The notes under the pieces are model-generated. The model did no database searches, was not told where the DNA came from, and was given only the letters and a program-made list of their open reading frames with translations. Both the position numbers and the translations under genes were made by a program. From contig NZ_BNBR01000002.1 in NCBI RefSeq assembly GCF_014656055.1, positions 313,164 through 377,163 on the forward strand: a stretch of DNA of 64,000 nucleotides, given 5' to 3'. The stretch comes from Streptomyces griseosporeus (lineage in GTDB: Bacteria; Actinomycetota; Actinomycetes; Streptomycetales; Streptomycetaceae). This document shows positions 1 through 7,953 of the stretch, piece by piece; within the stretch, counting starts at the first letter, position 1; the number at the start of each line of letters is the position of its first letter.

Positions 1-411
1 AGTGATGCCGTACTCGGCCAGCAGGTCCAGGTCCCAGGCGTCCAGCAGCCCCGTGGGCGCGTAGCCCGCGAGCCGGGACAGGTGGGCGACGGCCACGTCG
101 GGGCCGCGTCCGCCGGCCGAGGCCATGGCGAGCTTGGTGTAGTAGGGCGTGCCCCACTCCAGGACCGTGCGCTCGACCCGCGTCCCCGGCATGTCGCGGC
201 GGGCGGCGCGCACCATGTCGTTGAGCAGTCCGCCGTCGGCCCCGCTGAACAGGTCCCACAGGCGCACCGTGTCGGGGTCCGCGGCCTGCGCCGAGCCACA
301 GCCGGTGAGCGCTCCGCCGCCGAGGACCACCGCCCCCGAGGCGAGCGCGGCGCTGAGCACCCCGCGCCGGGTGAGACCCCGGTTCCCTTCTGGTTCCGGC
401 CAGTCGGTCAT
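1..411 (-). CDS. Extracellular solute-binding lipoprotein of a sugar ABC transporter (partial)
   Basis: This is the N-terminal ~137 residues of a substrate-binding protein; the rest lies beyond the window start. The ATG at 411 follows an AAGGAG ribosome-binding site. The first ~40 residues carry a twin-Arg-like TRRG motif, a hydrophobic stretch and a lipobox (LTGC), so the mature protein should be lipid-anchored outside the membrane. The following DLFSGADG and ...GPDVAVAHLSRL segments are typical of family 1 sugar-binding proteins. It lies downstream of the GH2 glycosidase gene on the same strand but has its own operator-like palindrome (484-497), identical to the one before the GH2 gene. I infer uptake of the sugar released by that enzyme. 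The sugar itself cannot be named from the sequence. Confidence 0.85.
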   Translation of the reverse strand, partial: MTDWPEPEGNRGLTRRGVLSAALASGAVVLGGGALTGCGSAQAADPDTVRLWDLFSGADGGLLNDMVRAARRDMPGTRVERTVLEWGTPYYTKLAMASAGGRGPDVAVAHLSRLAGYAPTGLLDAWDLDLLAEYGIT

Positions 412-482
412 ACGGCTCCTTCCCTGACGGGCGGCGCGGTGCGGACGTGAGTTCCTCGTCCGCCCGGCACCGGGCCGCCTGC

Positions 483-497
483 TTTACATCGTTGTAA
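483..497. promoter_or_regulatory. Putative LacI-type operator upstream of the binding-protein gene
   Basis: TTTACATCGTTGTAA contains a perfect inverted repeat (TTACA-N4-TGTAA). It sits about 73 bp upstream of the binding-protein start. The same 15 bases recur in reverse orientation at 2419-2433, in the GH2/LacI divergent promoter. Binding by the adjacent LacI protein is inferred. Confidence 0.6.
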
Positions 498-544
498 GTT
501 CCGCTGCGAAGAGCCGGTCGCCGTCCGTGCGCGACCGGGGTGGG

Positions 545-2365
545 TCAGTCCCGCTCGTAGGCCGCCGGACGGGACTGCGCCCGCCGGACGCGCTCGATGT
601 CGAGCTTGCGGGAGCGGTCGAACCGGTAGAGGCCGTTCTGCTCCTGGAAGACGTCCGTGAGCTGGGTGTAGCAGTAGCCGAACATGTCCGGATCGTCGAG
701 CAGCACGCCGGTCAGCCCGGCGAAGCGCTGCTGGAACTTTTCCTCCGTGCGGGGCCGCTCGCCGTACCCCCACGACGTCCCGGCCTCGTCACCGGCCGCG
801 TCCGCCGCCCGCGGATCCCACCAGATCCCGCCGAACTCGCTGCAGAAGTACGGCTGCCCGCGGTACGGCACCGACCAGGGCCGGCCGTCGGGAGCGGCGT
901 TGACGTACGGCCTGTCCTCGGCGAGGCCGGACATGGCCTTGGCGAAGGCGGCGGGGTCCTGCTCGTAGCAGTGGGAGTCGTAGACGTCCGTCTCCGGGAC
1001 GCGGTGGGCGTAGCCGGAGGCGTCGACGACGGGGCGGGTCGGGTCGGCCTGCTTGGTGGCCAGGAACATCGCCCGGGTGACGTCGTCGAGCTGGGTGATC
1101 CGGTCGTGCAGGTGCTGGTACGTCTCGTTCAGCGGGCACCAGCCGATGATCGCGGGGTGGGAGTAGTCCCGTTCCAGGGCCTCCAGCCACTGGGTGACAT
1201 AGGCGGCGTCGGGGCGCTGGTTGTCGTCGCGTACGCCGACCTCGCAGCCCCAGTCGCCGAACTCGCCCCACACCAGGTAGCCGAGCCGGTCGGCGTGGTG
1301 GAGGTAGCGCTCCTCGAAGACCTTCTGGTGCAGCCGGGCGCCGTTGAAGCCGGCGGCGAGGCCGAGCTCGATGTCGCGGATGAGGGCCTCGTCGCTGGGG
1401 GCGGTCATCAGCCCGTCCGGCCAGTAGCCCTGGTCCAGCACCAGACGCTGGAAGACCGGACGGCCGTTGAGCAGCAGCCGCTTGCCGCGGATCGCGACCG
1501 AGCGCAGGCCGGCGTAGGACCGGGCCTCGTCGACGACCCGGCCCTCGGCGTCCAGGACGCACAGCTGAAGCCCGTACAGGTGCGGGTCCTCGGGCGACCA
1601 GAGCCGCAGGCGCTCCTCCGGTATGGGGAGTACGAGCCTCGGGCACAGGTCGAGATCGGCGCGCGACTCGGCGGCGGCCACCGGCCCGGCCTCGTCGCTG
1701 AGGACGGCCCGCACGCGGTGCCCGGGCAGGTTGGCGGTCAGCGGGAGGTCGAGGAAGAAGCTGCCGGAGGAGACGTCGGGCGTGATCCGGGGCCGCTTCA
1801 GGGCGACCGTCCGGGGCACCGGCTCCATCCAGACCGTCTGCCAGATGCCGGTCGTCCGCGTGTAGTGGCAGTGCGAGTTGGCGTACCAGGTGGCCTGCTT
1901 GCCGCGCGCCTGCACGCCGTGCCGGCTGTCCCGGGCGCGGACCACGAGGGTGATCTCGGCGCCGGGTTCGGCGATGCCGTCGAGGTCGGCGGTGAACGGG
2001 GTGAAGCCGCCGCGGTGCCGGGCCACCTCGACGCCGTTCGCCCAGACCGTGGTGTCGTGGTCCACGGCGCCGAAGTGCAGCAGGACGCGGGCGCCGGCCC
2101 ACTCGGCGGGCACCGTCACGGTGCGCCGGTACCAGACCGCCTCCAGGAAGTCGGTCTCCCCGACCCCCGACAGGGCGGACTCGGGGCAGAAGGGCACGGT
2201 GATCGTGCCGGTCAGATCGCGCTTCAGCAGTCCGCGCTCCAGGCCGGTGTCGGAGCGGTCGGTCTCGAACTGCCATGTGCCGTTGAGGTTGAGCCACGCG
2301 TCGCGGACGAACTGCGGCCGGGGGTACTCGGGTCGCGGCAGGTCCGACGGGTGCGGGACGGGCAT
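545..2365 (-). CDS. Glycoside hydrolase family 2 protein (beta-galactosidase/glucuronidase-like)
   Basis: 606 residues without a signal peptide, so probably cytoplasmic. The family 2 order is visible: N-terminal sugar-binding jelly roll (about residues 15-185), an immunoglobulin-like middle domain (about 190-290) and a TIM barrel. The predicted acid/base is Glu414 in PLNE and the nucleophile Glu510 in CSEFGG; both motifs are intact. The ATG at 2365 was chosen over in-frame upstream starts because AAGGAG lies just before it and it removes a non-conserved extension reaching into the divergent regulator. It lies between a sugar-binding protein and a LacI regulator, which suggests hydrolysis of the imported glycoside. 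Substrate (galactoside, glucuronide or mannoside) is not resolvable from the motifs. Confidence 0.9.
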   Translation of the reverse strand: MPVPHPSDLPRPEYPRPQFVRDAWLNLNGTWQFETDRSDTGLERGLLKRDLTGTITVPFCPESALSGVGETDFLEAVWYRRTVTVPAEWAGARVLLHFGAVDHDTTVWANGVEVARHRGGFTPFTADLDGIAEPGAEITLVVRARDSRHGVQARGKQATWYANSHCHYTRTTGIWQTVWMEPVPRTVALKRPRITPDVSSGSFFLDLPLTANLPGHRVRAVLSDEAGPVAAAESRADLDLCPRLVLPIPEERLRLWSPEDPHLYGLQLCVLDAEGRVVDEARSYAGLRSVAIRGKRLLLNGRPVFQRLVLDQGYWPDGLMTAPSDEALIRDIELGLAAGFNGARLHQKVFEERYLHHADRLGYLVWGEFGDWGCEVGVRDDNQRPDAAYVTQWLEALERDYSHPAIIGWCPLNETYQHLHDRITQLDDVTRAMFLATKQADPTRPVVDASGYAHRVPETDVYDSHCYEQDPAAFAKAMSGLAEDRPYVNAAPDGRPWSVPYRGQPYFCSEFGGIWWDPRAADAAGDEAGTSWGYGERPRTEEKFQQRFAGLTGVLLDDPDMFGYCYTQLTDVFQEQNGLYRFDRSRKLDIERVRRAQSRPAAYERD

Positions 2366-2418
2366 GGTGCTCCTTGAGTCGCCTGTGCTGTTCGACGCGG
2401 CACATGGCACCATGCCGA

Positions 2419-2433
2419 TTACAACGATGTAAA
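2419..2433. promoter_or_regulatory. Putative LacI-type operator in the GH2/lacI divergent promoter
   Basis: TTACAACGATGTAAA is the reverse complement of the site at 483-497 and holds the perfect repeat TTACA-N4-TGTAA. It lies 54 bp upstream of the GH2 start and 84 bp upstream of the regulator start, so it could control both. Confidence 0.6.
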
Positions 2434-2459
2434 TAGGCGGGAAGATCAGAGGGGTGGCT

Positions 2460-2472
2460 CGAAACCGTTTCG
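2460..2472. promoter_or_regulatory. Palindrome in the leader of the LacI gene (possible second operator)
   Basis: CGAAACCGTTTCG is a perfect 6-1-6 inverted repeat 45 bp before the GTG start of the LacI gene. Half-sites of this kind are common for LacI-family autoregulation. It could be a second site for the same regulator or a site for another one. Confidence 0.4.
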
Positions 2473-2516
2473 TGACAGTCGCTAAGCTCGCGCCAGCCGG
2501 AAGGAAGAAGAGGAGC

Positions 2517-3530
2517 GTGGCCGCCAGACCCAGCATCAAGGACGTCGCCGAATACGCGGGCGTCTCGCCCAAGACCGTCTCGAACGTGATCAACGACTTC
2601 GAGCATGTCTCGGAGAAGACCAGGGCGGCCGTGCGGGAGGCCATCGAGGCGCTCGGCTACCGGGTGAACATCGCCGGCCGCCAGCTGCGCCGCGGGCGCA
2701 CCGGCATGATCACGCTCGCGGTGCCGGAACTGGACGTGGCGTACTTCGCGGAGCTGGCCAAGCATGTGATGGCCGCGGCGGACGGGCGCGGACTGACCGT
2801 GCTCATCCACCAGACGGGCGGCGTACGGGACCGGGAGCTGGCCGCGCTGCACGGGTTCGACGCGCAGTTCACCGACGGGGTGATCCTCAGCCCGCTGGCC
2901 CTGCTGCCGCGCGACTTCGCGACCCGGGACACGCGGCTGCCGGTGGTGCTGCTGGGCGAGAGCTGCCCGGCGGGCTCCGCCGACCACGTGGGCATCGACA
3001 ACGTGGCGGCGGCCCGGGAGGCGACCGAGCACCTGCTGGCGCGCGGGCGGCGGCGCATCGCGGTCGTCGGCGGCGCCCTGAGGGGCAGGCTGGGCACCGA
3101 CCGGCTGCGCACCCAGGGCTACCAGGAGGCGCTGCGCGCGGCGAGCGTTCCCTTCGAGCCGGAACTGGTGGTGCCGGTAGGGGCTTTTCACTGGCAGGAC
3201 GGGGCGCGGGCCGTCGGCGCGGTGCTGGAGCGGGGTCCGGCTCCGGACGCGCTGCTGTGCCTCAACGACCATCTCGCCCTGGGCGCCCTGCGCGCCCTGC
3301 ACGAGGCGGGGCTGCGGGCCCCGGACGATCTCGACGTCGTCGGCTTCGACGACATCGAGGCGGGGCGGTTCAGCGTGCCGAGCCTGACGACCGTCGCCCC
3401 GGACAAGGCGGGCATCGCCGACGCGGCGGTGTCCCTGCTGGCCGACCGGATCGACCGCGCGTCGGCGGAGGACGCGAGCGGGCACATCGTGGCCCACCGG
3501 TTGGTGGTGCGGGAGAGCAGCGGGGGGTGA
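2517..3530 (+). CDS. LacI family transcriptional regulator
   Basis: 337 residues. The N-terminus SIKDVAEYAGVSPKTVSNV is a textbook LacI helix-turn-helix plus hinge, followed by a periplasmic-binding-protein-like effector domain (about residues 60-335) with the usual GFDDIE segment near the end. The GTG at 2517 was chosen because it puts the helix-turn-helix at residue ~5, as in the family, and follows a purine-rich GGAAGAAGAGGAG. An upstream in-frame GTG at 2454 would add 21 residues that run through the palindrome at 2460-2472. It is divergent from the GH2 gene. I infer repression of the GH2 and binding-protein genes with a sugar as inducer. Confidence 0.92.
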   Translation: MAARPSIKDVAEYAGVSPKTVSNVINDFEHVSEKTRAAVREAIEALGYRVNIAGRQLRRGRTGMITLAVPELDVAYFAELAKHVMAAADGRGLTVLIHQTGGVRDRELAALHGFDAQFTDGVILSPLALLPRDFATRDTRLPVVLLGESCPAGSADHVGIDNVAAAREATEHLLARGRRRIAVVGGALRGRLGTDRLRTQGYQEALRAASVPFEPELVVPVGAFHWQDGARAVGAVLERGPAPDALLCLNDHLALGALRALHEAGLRAPDDLDVVGFDDIEAGRFSVPSLTTVAPDKAGIADAAVSLLADRIDRASAEDASGHIVAHRLVVRESSGG

Positions 3531-3542
3531 CTTGCCGGGGGC

Positions 3543-3779
3543 GGGTTCCCTGCGGGCGGCGTCTCTTATGGCGCGGGTTCCCAGGGGGCGGGCGTCTCCT
3601 GGGGCGCGGGTTCCTTGCGGGCGGCGTCTCTTATGGCGCGGGTTCCCAGGGGGCGGGCGTCTCTTGGGGCTCGGGTTCCTTGCGGGCGGCGTCTCTTATG
3701 GCGCCGGTTCTCAGCGGGCGGGCGTCTCTTGGGGCTCGGGTTCCCTGCGGACCGGCGTCCCTTGGGGGCGCGGGCCCCG
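3543..3779. repeat. 65-bp direct tandem repeat, three full copies plus a partial fourth
   Basis: Copies start at 3543, 3608, 3673 and 3738 (GGGTTCC...). Copies 1-3 are nearly identical; the fourth decays after about 20 bases. Each unit is itself two related ~32-bp halves, both containing GTCTCTT and a GGGTTCC-like core. A 65-bp period is not a multiple of three, so this is not a protein repeat. It fills the space between the convergent LacI and MFS genes and supplies the last ~23 codons of the MFS gene. Confidence 0.9.
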
Positions 3780-5075
3780 ACTCGGTGCCGGCCGGCCGCG
3801 CCGGCCCCGCCGCTGCCGTACCCCCTCCCCCGAGGCAGTCGCCGTACTCACATGTCCGCTCGGGGCCTCCGGCCGCGTTTCCCGCTCCTTCTCCATGGCG
3901 ACCGCGGCGGCGGAGGCGAGCGTCGCCGCGGAGAGGCCGCCCCAGAGGGTGGCCGAGCCGTGGGCGGCGAGCGTGGTGATCGCCGCCGGGGAGACGGCGA
4001 GGCCGAAGCCCGTGGAGAGCTGGAAGCGGGCGAGGGCGCGGCCCAGGACCGGAGCCGGGGCGAGGGCGGTGACCAGTGCCGTGGCGCTGCCGGCGTAGAC
4101 GATCTCGCCGAGGGTGCACACCACGGACACCGCGGCGACGGCCGGGGCGCCCCAGCCGTGGCCCAGGGAGACGGCCGCGAGGAAGCCGAGGTAGGACGCG
4201 GCGAGGACCACGCCGGCGAGGGCCAGGGCGGTCCGCCGGGAGAGGCGGGACAGCGCGACGGTGACCGGCACCTGCAGGGTGACCACCAGCACGGTGTTGG
4301 CCACGAAGACGGCCGCCGGCCACACCGGGGAGGCGTGCAGTTGGGTCACCAGGACCAAGGGGAGGGCGACTTCGGGGACGTTGAGGCAGAAGACGTACAC
4401 CACGTTCGCGGCGAGCAGCGCGCCCGTCCTCGGTGCGGGCCCGTCGGCCCGGTCCTCGGCCGGGCCGACGTTCGGATGCGCGTGCAGGTGGACCGACCAT
4501 GCCAGGGCCGCCGCGGTGAGGTAGGCGAGCCCGGTGACGGCGGCCAGTGTCCGCAGCGCGGTGGTGCCCCCGGCCAGGCACGCGGTGGCGAGGAGGGCGC
4601 CCACGCCCAGGCCGGCGTTGCGCAGGGCGCGGCCCGCCGCGAGGGCCGCGTCGCGTTCGCGGCCGTGCGCGACCGTGGCCACGAGGGCGGCATGGGCGGC
4701 CGGCCAGGCCTGGTTGCCGATGCCGAGGAAGAGGGCCGCCGCCGTGAACAACCCGACGTGCCCCGCCGGGGCGGCCAGCAGCAGCGCCACGCCCACCACC
4801 CGCACCAGCATCGACGCCGCCACGACCGTGCTGCGGGCGCCCCGGTCCAGCCAGCGGCCCACCGCCGGCATGCACACCAGGCCCACGACGACGCCCCCGG
4901 TCATGGCGATGCCGGTGGCGGGCGCGGACAGCTTCAGCACCGTCACGCCGTAGAGCAGCAGAAAGGGCCGCAGCAGGCCGGTGCCGAGCGCGTCCACGGC
5001 CAGGGCGACGGCATAGCGGGGGCCGCCGGAGGCGCGGACGAGGGCGCGCCTCCGGATCTTGGTGGTGGTTGCCAT
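3711..5075 (-). CDS. MFS transporter
   Basis: 454 residues with about 12 hydrophobic segments between residues ~20 and 390 and a short basic loop with WLDRGAR after the second, as in drug/metabolite exporters of the major facilitator superfamily. The ATG at 5075 gives MATTTKIRRR; an alternative GTG lies 3 codons upstream. The C-terminal ~60 residues are low-complexity (PQGTP/PEPQETP) and run into the 65-bp tandem repeat, so the natural end of the protein may have been altered by repeat growth. It is divergent from a DUF5937-ArsR regulator, a recurrent pairing in actinomycetes. I infer that the regulator controls this exporter. The substrate is unknown. Confidence 0.85.
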   Translation of the reverse strand: MATTTKIRRRALVRASGGPRYAVALAVDALGTGLLRPFLLLYGVTVLKLSAPATGIAMTGGVVVGLVCMPAVGRWLDRGARSTVVAASMLVRVVGVALLLAAPAGHVGLFTAAALFLGIGNQAWPAAHAALVATVAHGRERDAALAAGRALRNAGLGVGALLATACLAGGTTALRTLAAVTGLAYLTAAALAWSVHLHAHPNVGPAEDRADGPAPRTGALLAANVVYVFCLNVPEVALPLVLVTQLHASPVWPAAVFVANTVLVVTLQVPVTVALSRLSRRTALALAGVVLAASYLGFLAAVSLGHGWGAPAVAAVSVVCTLGEIVYAGSATALVTALAPAPVLGRALARFQLSTGFGLAVSPAAITTLAAHGSATLWGGLSAATLASAAAVAMEKERETRPEAPSGHVSTATASGEGVRQRRGRRGRPAPSRGPRPQGTPVRREPEPQETPAR

Positions 5076-5174
5076 GGCGTCCACGGTGCGTTCGGCCGCC
5101 CACGTGGCCGTGCCGGTTGACGGACACCGTCAATCGTCGCGGCCGTCGGCCGTCCGGCCGGGGATGATGAGCGG

Positions 5175-6260
5175 ATGACGTTGAGGATCGACATCAGCGG
5201 GCTGCCGGCGGAGCGGCTGCGGTTCGCCGCCTCCCCGCTGGCCGAGCTGACCGCGATGCTGCACGTGCTGGCCGAACCCGGCCACCACCCGCAGTACGCC
5301 GGCTGGGCCGGGGACGTGTGGGCGGGGCTGCGGCCGGAGCTGGCGGAGCGGCTGCGGGAGGCGGAGTTCCTCTGGCGGTCCTCGCGCGCCGACTTCCTGG
5401 TCCCCGCCCGCCCCCGGGCGACCCTCGCCGAGGAACTGGACGACGTCGACCGGATCGACGACGAGACCTATGTGACCGCCGCGCTCATCACCACGTGCGG
5501 CAGCAACCGGGTCCACTTCGCCGCGCCATCACCGCTCGCCGACGCGACGGCGCGCGAGCGGGCCCTGGACCTCGCGCAGGCCCGCGGCGCGCTCCAGGAG
5601 GCCTTCGCGGAACGGCTCCTCGCCGACCCGGCGGCCGTACGGGCGCGGGTGCGCGACACCCTCGAACAGTGCGCCGAGGCCTTCTTCGACGCCGCCTGGG
5701 CGCGTGTCGCCGTACAACTGGCCACCGACCTGCGGCTGAAGAACGACCTGCTGAGGCGCCGGGGCGTCGGGGCGGCCCTCGCGTCGGTGTCCGGCGCGGT
5801 GACCCTGGCGCCGGACGGCAGCTGCGTCGTCATCGACAAGCTGCAGGACAGTGCGACCAGCGCGCACGGCACCGGGGTCACCTTCCTGCCCAGCGTCTTC
5901 GGCCGCCCGCACCTGGTGACGGTCCACGCGCCCGGGTGGCAGCCGGTGGTGCAGTACCCCGTCGCGGAGCCGGAACCATCGGAGCCGGTGTCGCTGGAGA
6001 CGGTCACGCTGCGGCTGGAGGCGCTCGCGCATCCGGTACGGCTGCGGCTCCTGCGCACCCTGGCCCGCGGCCCGCACACCACCGGCGAACTGGCCCACGC
6101 CTGGGAACTGTCGCCCCCGGAGGTCTCCCGCCACCTCGCCGTGCTGCGTCGCGCGGGCCTGCTCACCGCCGAACGGCAGGGCCGTTACGTCCGTTACACC
6201 GTCAATCTGCCCGACCTGACGGCGCTCGGGACCGACCTGCTGGCGGTCGCCTTGCGCTGA
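5175..6260 (+). CDS. DUF5937 / ArsR-type helix-turn-helix regulator
   Basis: 361 residues. The N-terminal ~250 residues (ELTAMLHVLAEPGHHPQYAGW...) match the DUF5937-type effector domain found in actinobacterial regulators. Residues ~275-361 form an ArsR winged helix (LEALAHPVRLRLLRTLARGPHTTGEL, then SPPEVSRHLAVLRRAGLL). No ArsR metal-binding cysteine motif is present, so an organic ligand is more likely. It is divergent from the MFS transporter. The start ATG lies 100 bp from the MFS start, leaving room for one shared promoter region. Confidence 0.85.
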   Translation: MTLRIDISGLPAERLRFAASPLAELTAMLHVLAEPGHHPQYAGWAGDVWAGLRPELAERLREAEFLWRSSRADFLVPARPRATLAEELDDVDRIDDETYVTAALITTCGSNRVHFAAPSPLADATARERALDLAQARGALQEAFAERLLADPAAVRARVRDTLEQCAEAFFDAAWARVAVQLATDLRLKNDLLRRRGVGAALASVSGAVTLAPDGSCVVIDKLQDSATSAHGTGVTFLPSVFGRPHLVTVHAPGWQPVVQYPVAEPEPSEPVSLETVTLRLEALAHPVRLRLLRTLARGPHTTGELAHAWELSPPEVSRHLAVLRRAGLLTAERQGRYVRYTVNLPDLTALGTDLLAVALR

Positions 6261-6311
6261 GCGGCAACGGCCGCTGCGCCTCGGGGTATCCGAAGGGCAG
6301 GCCCAGGGGGT

Positions 6312-6352
6312 GGGGCCGGCGAGTCGGCCGGGTGAGGCGTCTCGCCGGCCCC
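6312..6352. terminator. Bidirectional hairpin between convergent ArsR and protease genes
   Basis: GGGGCCGGCGAG (6312-6323) pairs perfectly with CTCGCCGGCCCC (6341-6352), a 12-bp stem around a 17-nt loop. It lies 51 bp after the ArsR stop and just beyond the protease stop. Confidence 0.65.
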
Positions 6353-6358
6353 GGACGC

Positions 6359-7504
6359 TCACGCCGTGTGCAGGCGCAGGCCGTAGCGGCTCAGGATCTC
6401 GTTGACCGGCTGGAACCAGGTCTCGCCGCCGGAGGAGCAGTTGCCCCATCCGCCCGAGGTGACACCCTGCGCCTGGTCGCCGGAGATGAAGGAGCCCCCG
6501 GAGTCACCCGGTTCGGCGCACACGCTGGTCTTGGTGAGCTGGTGGACGGCGCCCTGGCTGTAGTTCACCGTCTCGTTCTTCGCGAGGACGGTCCCGCAGT
6601 GCCAGTGCGTGGTGGAACCGGAACGGCAGATCGACGCGCCGACCGGGGCCTCGTTCGAGCCGCGCACGAGCTGGTCGGGCACCGTGCCCCAGCCGAGCAC
6701 GACGGGGACGGTCCACCAGCCGTTGCCGACGCTGACCCAGGCGTAGTCGTTGTCGGGGAAGGAGGACCCCTGGAAGGAGCCGACGAGCGTGTGGTCCCAG
6801 CCGTAGACCGCGGCGCCGGGCTGTCCGCAGTGGCCCGCGGTGACGAAGCCGCCCTGGACCGAGAAGCCGATGGAGCAGCGGACGTTGCCGGTGTAGTAGG
6901 GGTCACCGCCCACGGTTCCGGCGGCGAACGTGCGCGGGGCCGTGTCGACTTCGCGGACCTGGACGGGACCGGCCTTTACTGCCTTACGCACGAAGGCCTT
7001 GACATCGTTGTCCGACCGGTGGGACGAGACGACGTCCACGACCACCCGGTTCATCTTCGGGTCCACGCGCCAGGCGGCGACCCCGCCGGGCGCCCCCGCC
7101 TGGTCGAGTTGCTTCTTCACCGCGTCCAGTTGCGCCGCGGAGTACTCGGCCCGGCGGACGTCGGCGCCCGCGGCGCGCAGCCGCCCGGTGAGGGAGGGAT
7201 CGGTGGAGGCGACCGTCAGTCTGCCGGTGCGCGCGTCGAACCAACTGCCCGCGTACGAGCGCCCGGCGATGCTCCTGGCCCGCTGGTCCACGACGGTCGC
7301 GAGCCGCTCCTGGGCGAGCCGCTGCTCGGCCTCCGGCTTCGTCAGGTGCAGGTCCCGCTGCATGGCCTGCACGAGCCCGGGTGACATCGCGGGCGCTCCG
7401 GCGCCGTCGCCGGTGGCGGCCTGGGCGGTGGGCACGAGGGCCGCGGCGCCGGCTCCGAGGGCGAGCAGCAGCGCGGCGGCGCCGCGTGAACGTGGGTGAC
7501 GCAT
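6359..7504 (-). CDS. Secreted S1 family serine protease (alpha-lytic/streptogrisin type)
   Basis: 381 residues: signal peptide (residues 1-~30, ending AQA-AT), an alpha-lytic-protease-type pro-region (~50-185) and a chymotrypsin-fold mature domain. The triad is visible as His225 (TAGHC), Asp253 (NDYAW) and Ser335 (GDSGGS). Cysteine pairs around HC, CRSGS...HC and C...NC fit the three disulfides of streptogrisins. The start ATG at 7504 opens a clean signal peptide after a GGAAGG site. A 14-bp palindrome lies 63 bp upstream (7567-7580). Role: extracellular protein degradation. Primary specificity cannot be assigned safely. Confidence 0.95.
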   Translation of the reverse strand: MRHPRSRGAAALLLALGAGAAALVPTAQAATGDGAGAPAMSPGLVQAMQRDLHLTKPEAEQRLAQERLATVVDQRARSIAGRSYAGSWFDARTGRLTVASTDPSLTGRLRAAGADVRRAEYSAAQLDAVKKQLDQAGAPGGVAAWRVDPKMNRVVVDVVSSHRSDNDVKAFVRKAVKAGPVQVREVDTAPRTFAAGTVGGDPYYTGNVRCSIGFSVQGGFVTAGHCGQPGAAVYGWDHTLVGSFQGSSFPDNDYAWVSVGNGWWTVPVVLGWGTVPDQLVRGSNEAPVGASICRSGSTTHWHCGTVLAKNETVNYSQGAVHQLTKTSVCAEPGDSGGSFISGDQAQGVTSGGWGNCSSGGETWFQPVNEILSRYGLRLHTA

Positions 7505-7566
7505 GGAGGGCTTCCTTCCGTTCGGTGGGGGAACACGCCGGCCGGTGAGGGCAGGCGGACGGACGG

Positions 7567-7580
7567 TGAGAGCGCTCTCA
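7567..7580. promoter_or_regulatory. Perfect 14-bp palindrome upstream of the S1 protease
   Basis: TGAGAGCGCTCTCA is fully self-complementary. It differs from the CebR box TGGGAGCGCTCCCA, present twice in this window, only at one symmetric position pair. Its position 63 bp before the protease start fits a LacI-family operator. The cognate regulator is unknown. Confidence 0.55.
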
Positions 7581-7690
7581 ACCTCAAGCCAGGACGGTAC
7601 GCCGGAGTCGCCAACTGGTCCATACCTAGGGGCGATCGAGCTTCGGGAGACGCGCGGCGGAGCAACAAACCGGCCATCTAAGGTATCTGA

Positions 7691-7909
7691 CGTGTCATCA
7701 GCACAGTCAACCTGGCGGGTGTGCGGCAACGCGTGGACCTGGCACGGCACTTGCTGGAGACGACGGACTGGCCCGTCGACGTCGTCGCCGAACGGGCCGG
7801 CCTCGGCACCGGCGTCTCGCTGCGCCGGCGCCTCCACTCCGCGATCGGCGTCACCCCCCGGGCCTACCGGCGCACCTTCCGTCCCGACGTGACCGCGGCC
7901 GGGCCCTGA
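7691..7909 (+). pseudogene. Remnant of a GlxA/AraC-type regulator (C-terminal HTH only)
   Basis: An open frame following a stop at 7688-7690 encodes about 72 residues ending RRLHSAIGVTPRAYRRTF. This is the second helix-turn-helix of GlxA-type AraC regulators. The ThiJ-like sensor domain and first helix are missing, and there is no convincing start with a ribosome-binding site (a GTG at 7721 gives 62 residues). I read it as a decayed gene. Nothing else coding is seen between the protease start (7504) and the amylase stop (7954). Confidence 0.6.
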
Positions 7910-7953
7910 CCGGCAGGGACACCGCCACGGGCAGGCCGGGACGGACGGCCGGC

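Noticed and set aside
789..3497. Long minus-strand frame spanning the GH2 and LacI genes
   Set aside because: It overlaps two well-supported genes in other frames and reads as Arg/Pro-rich low-complexity sequence.
3543..3779. Possible CRISPR array at the 65-bp tandem repeat
   Set aside because: The units abut directly with no unique spacers, and no cas genes are present.
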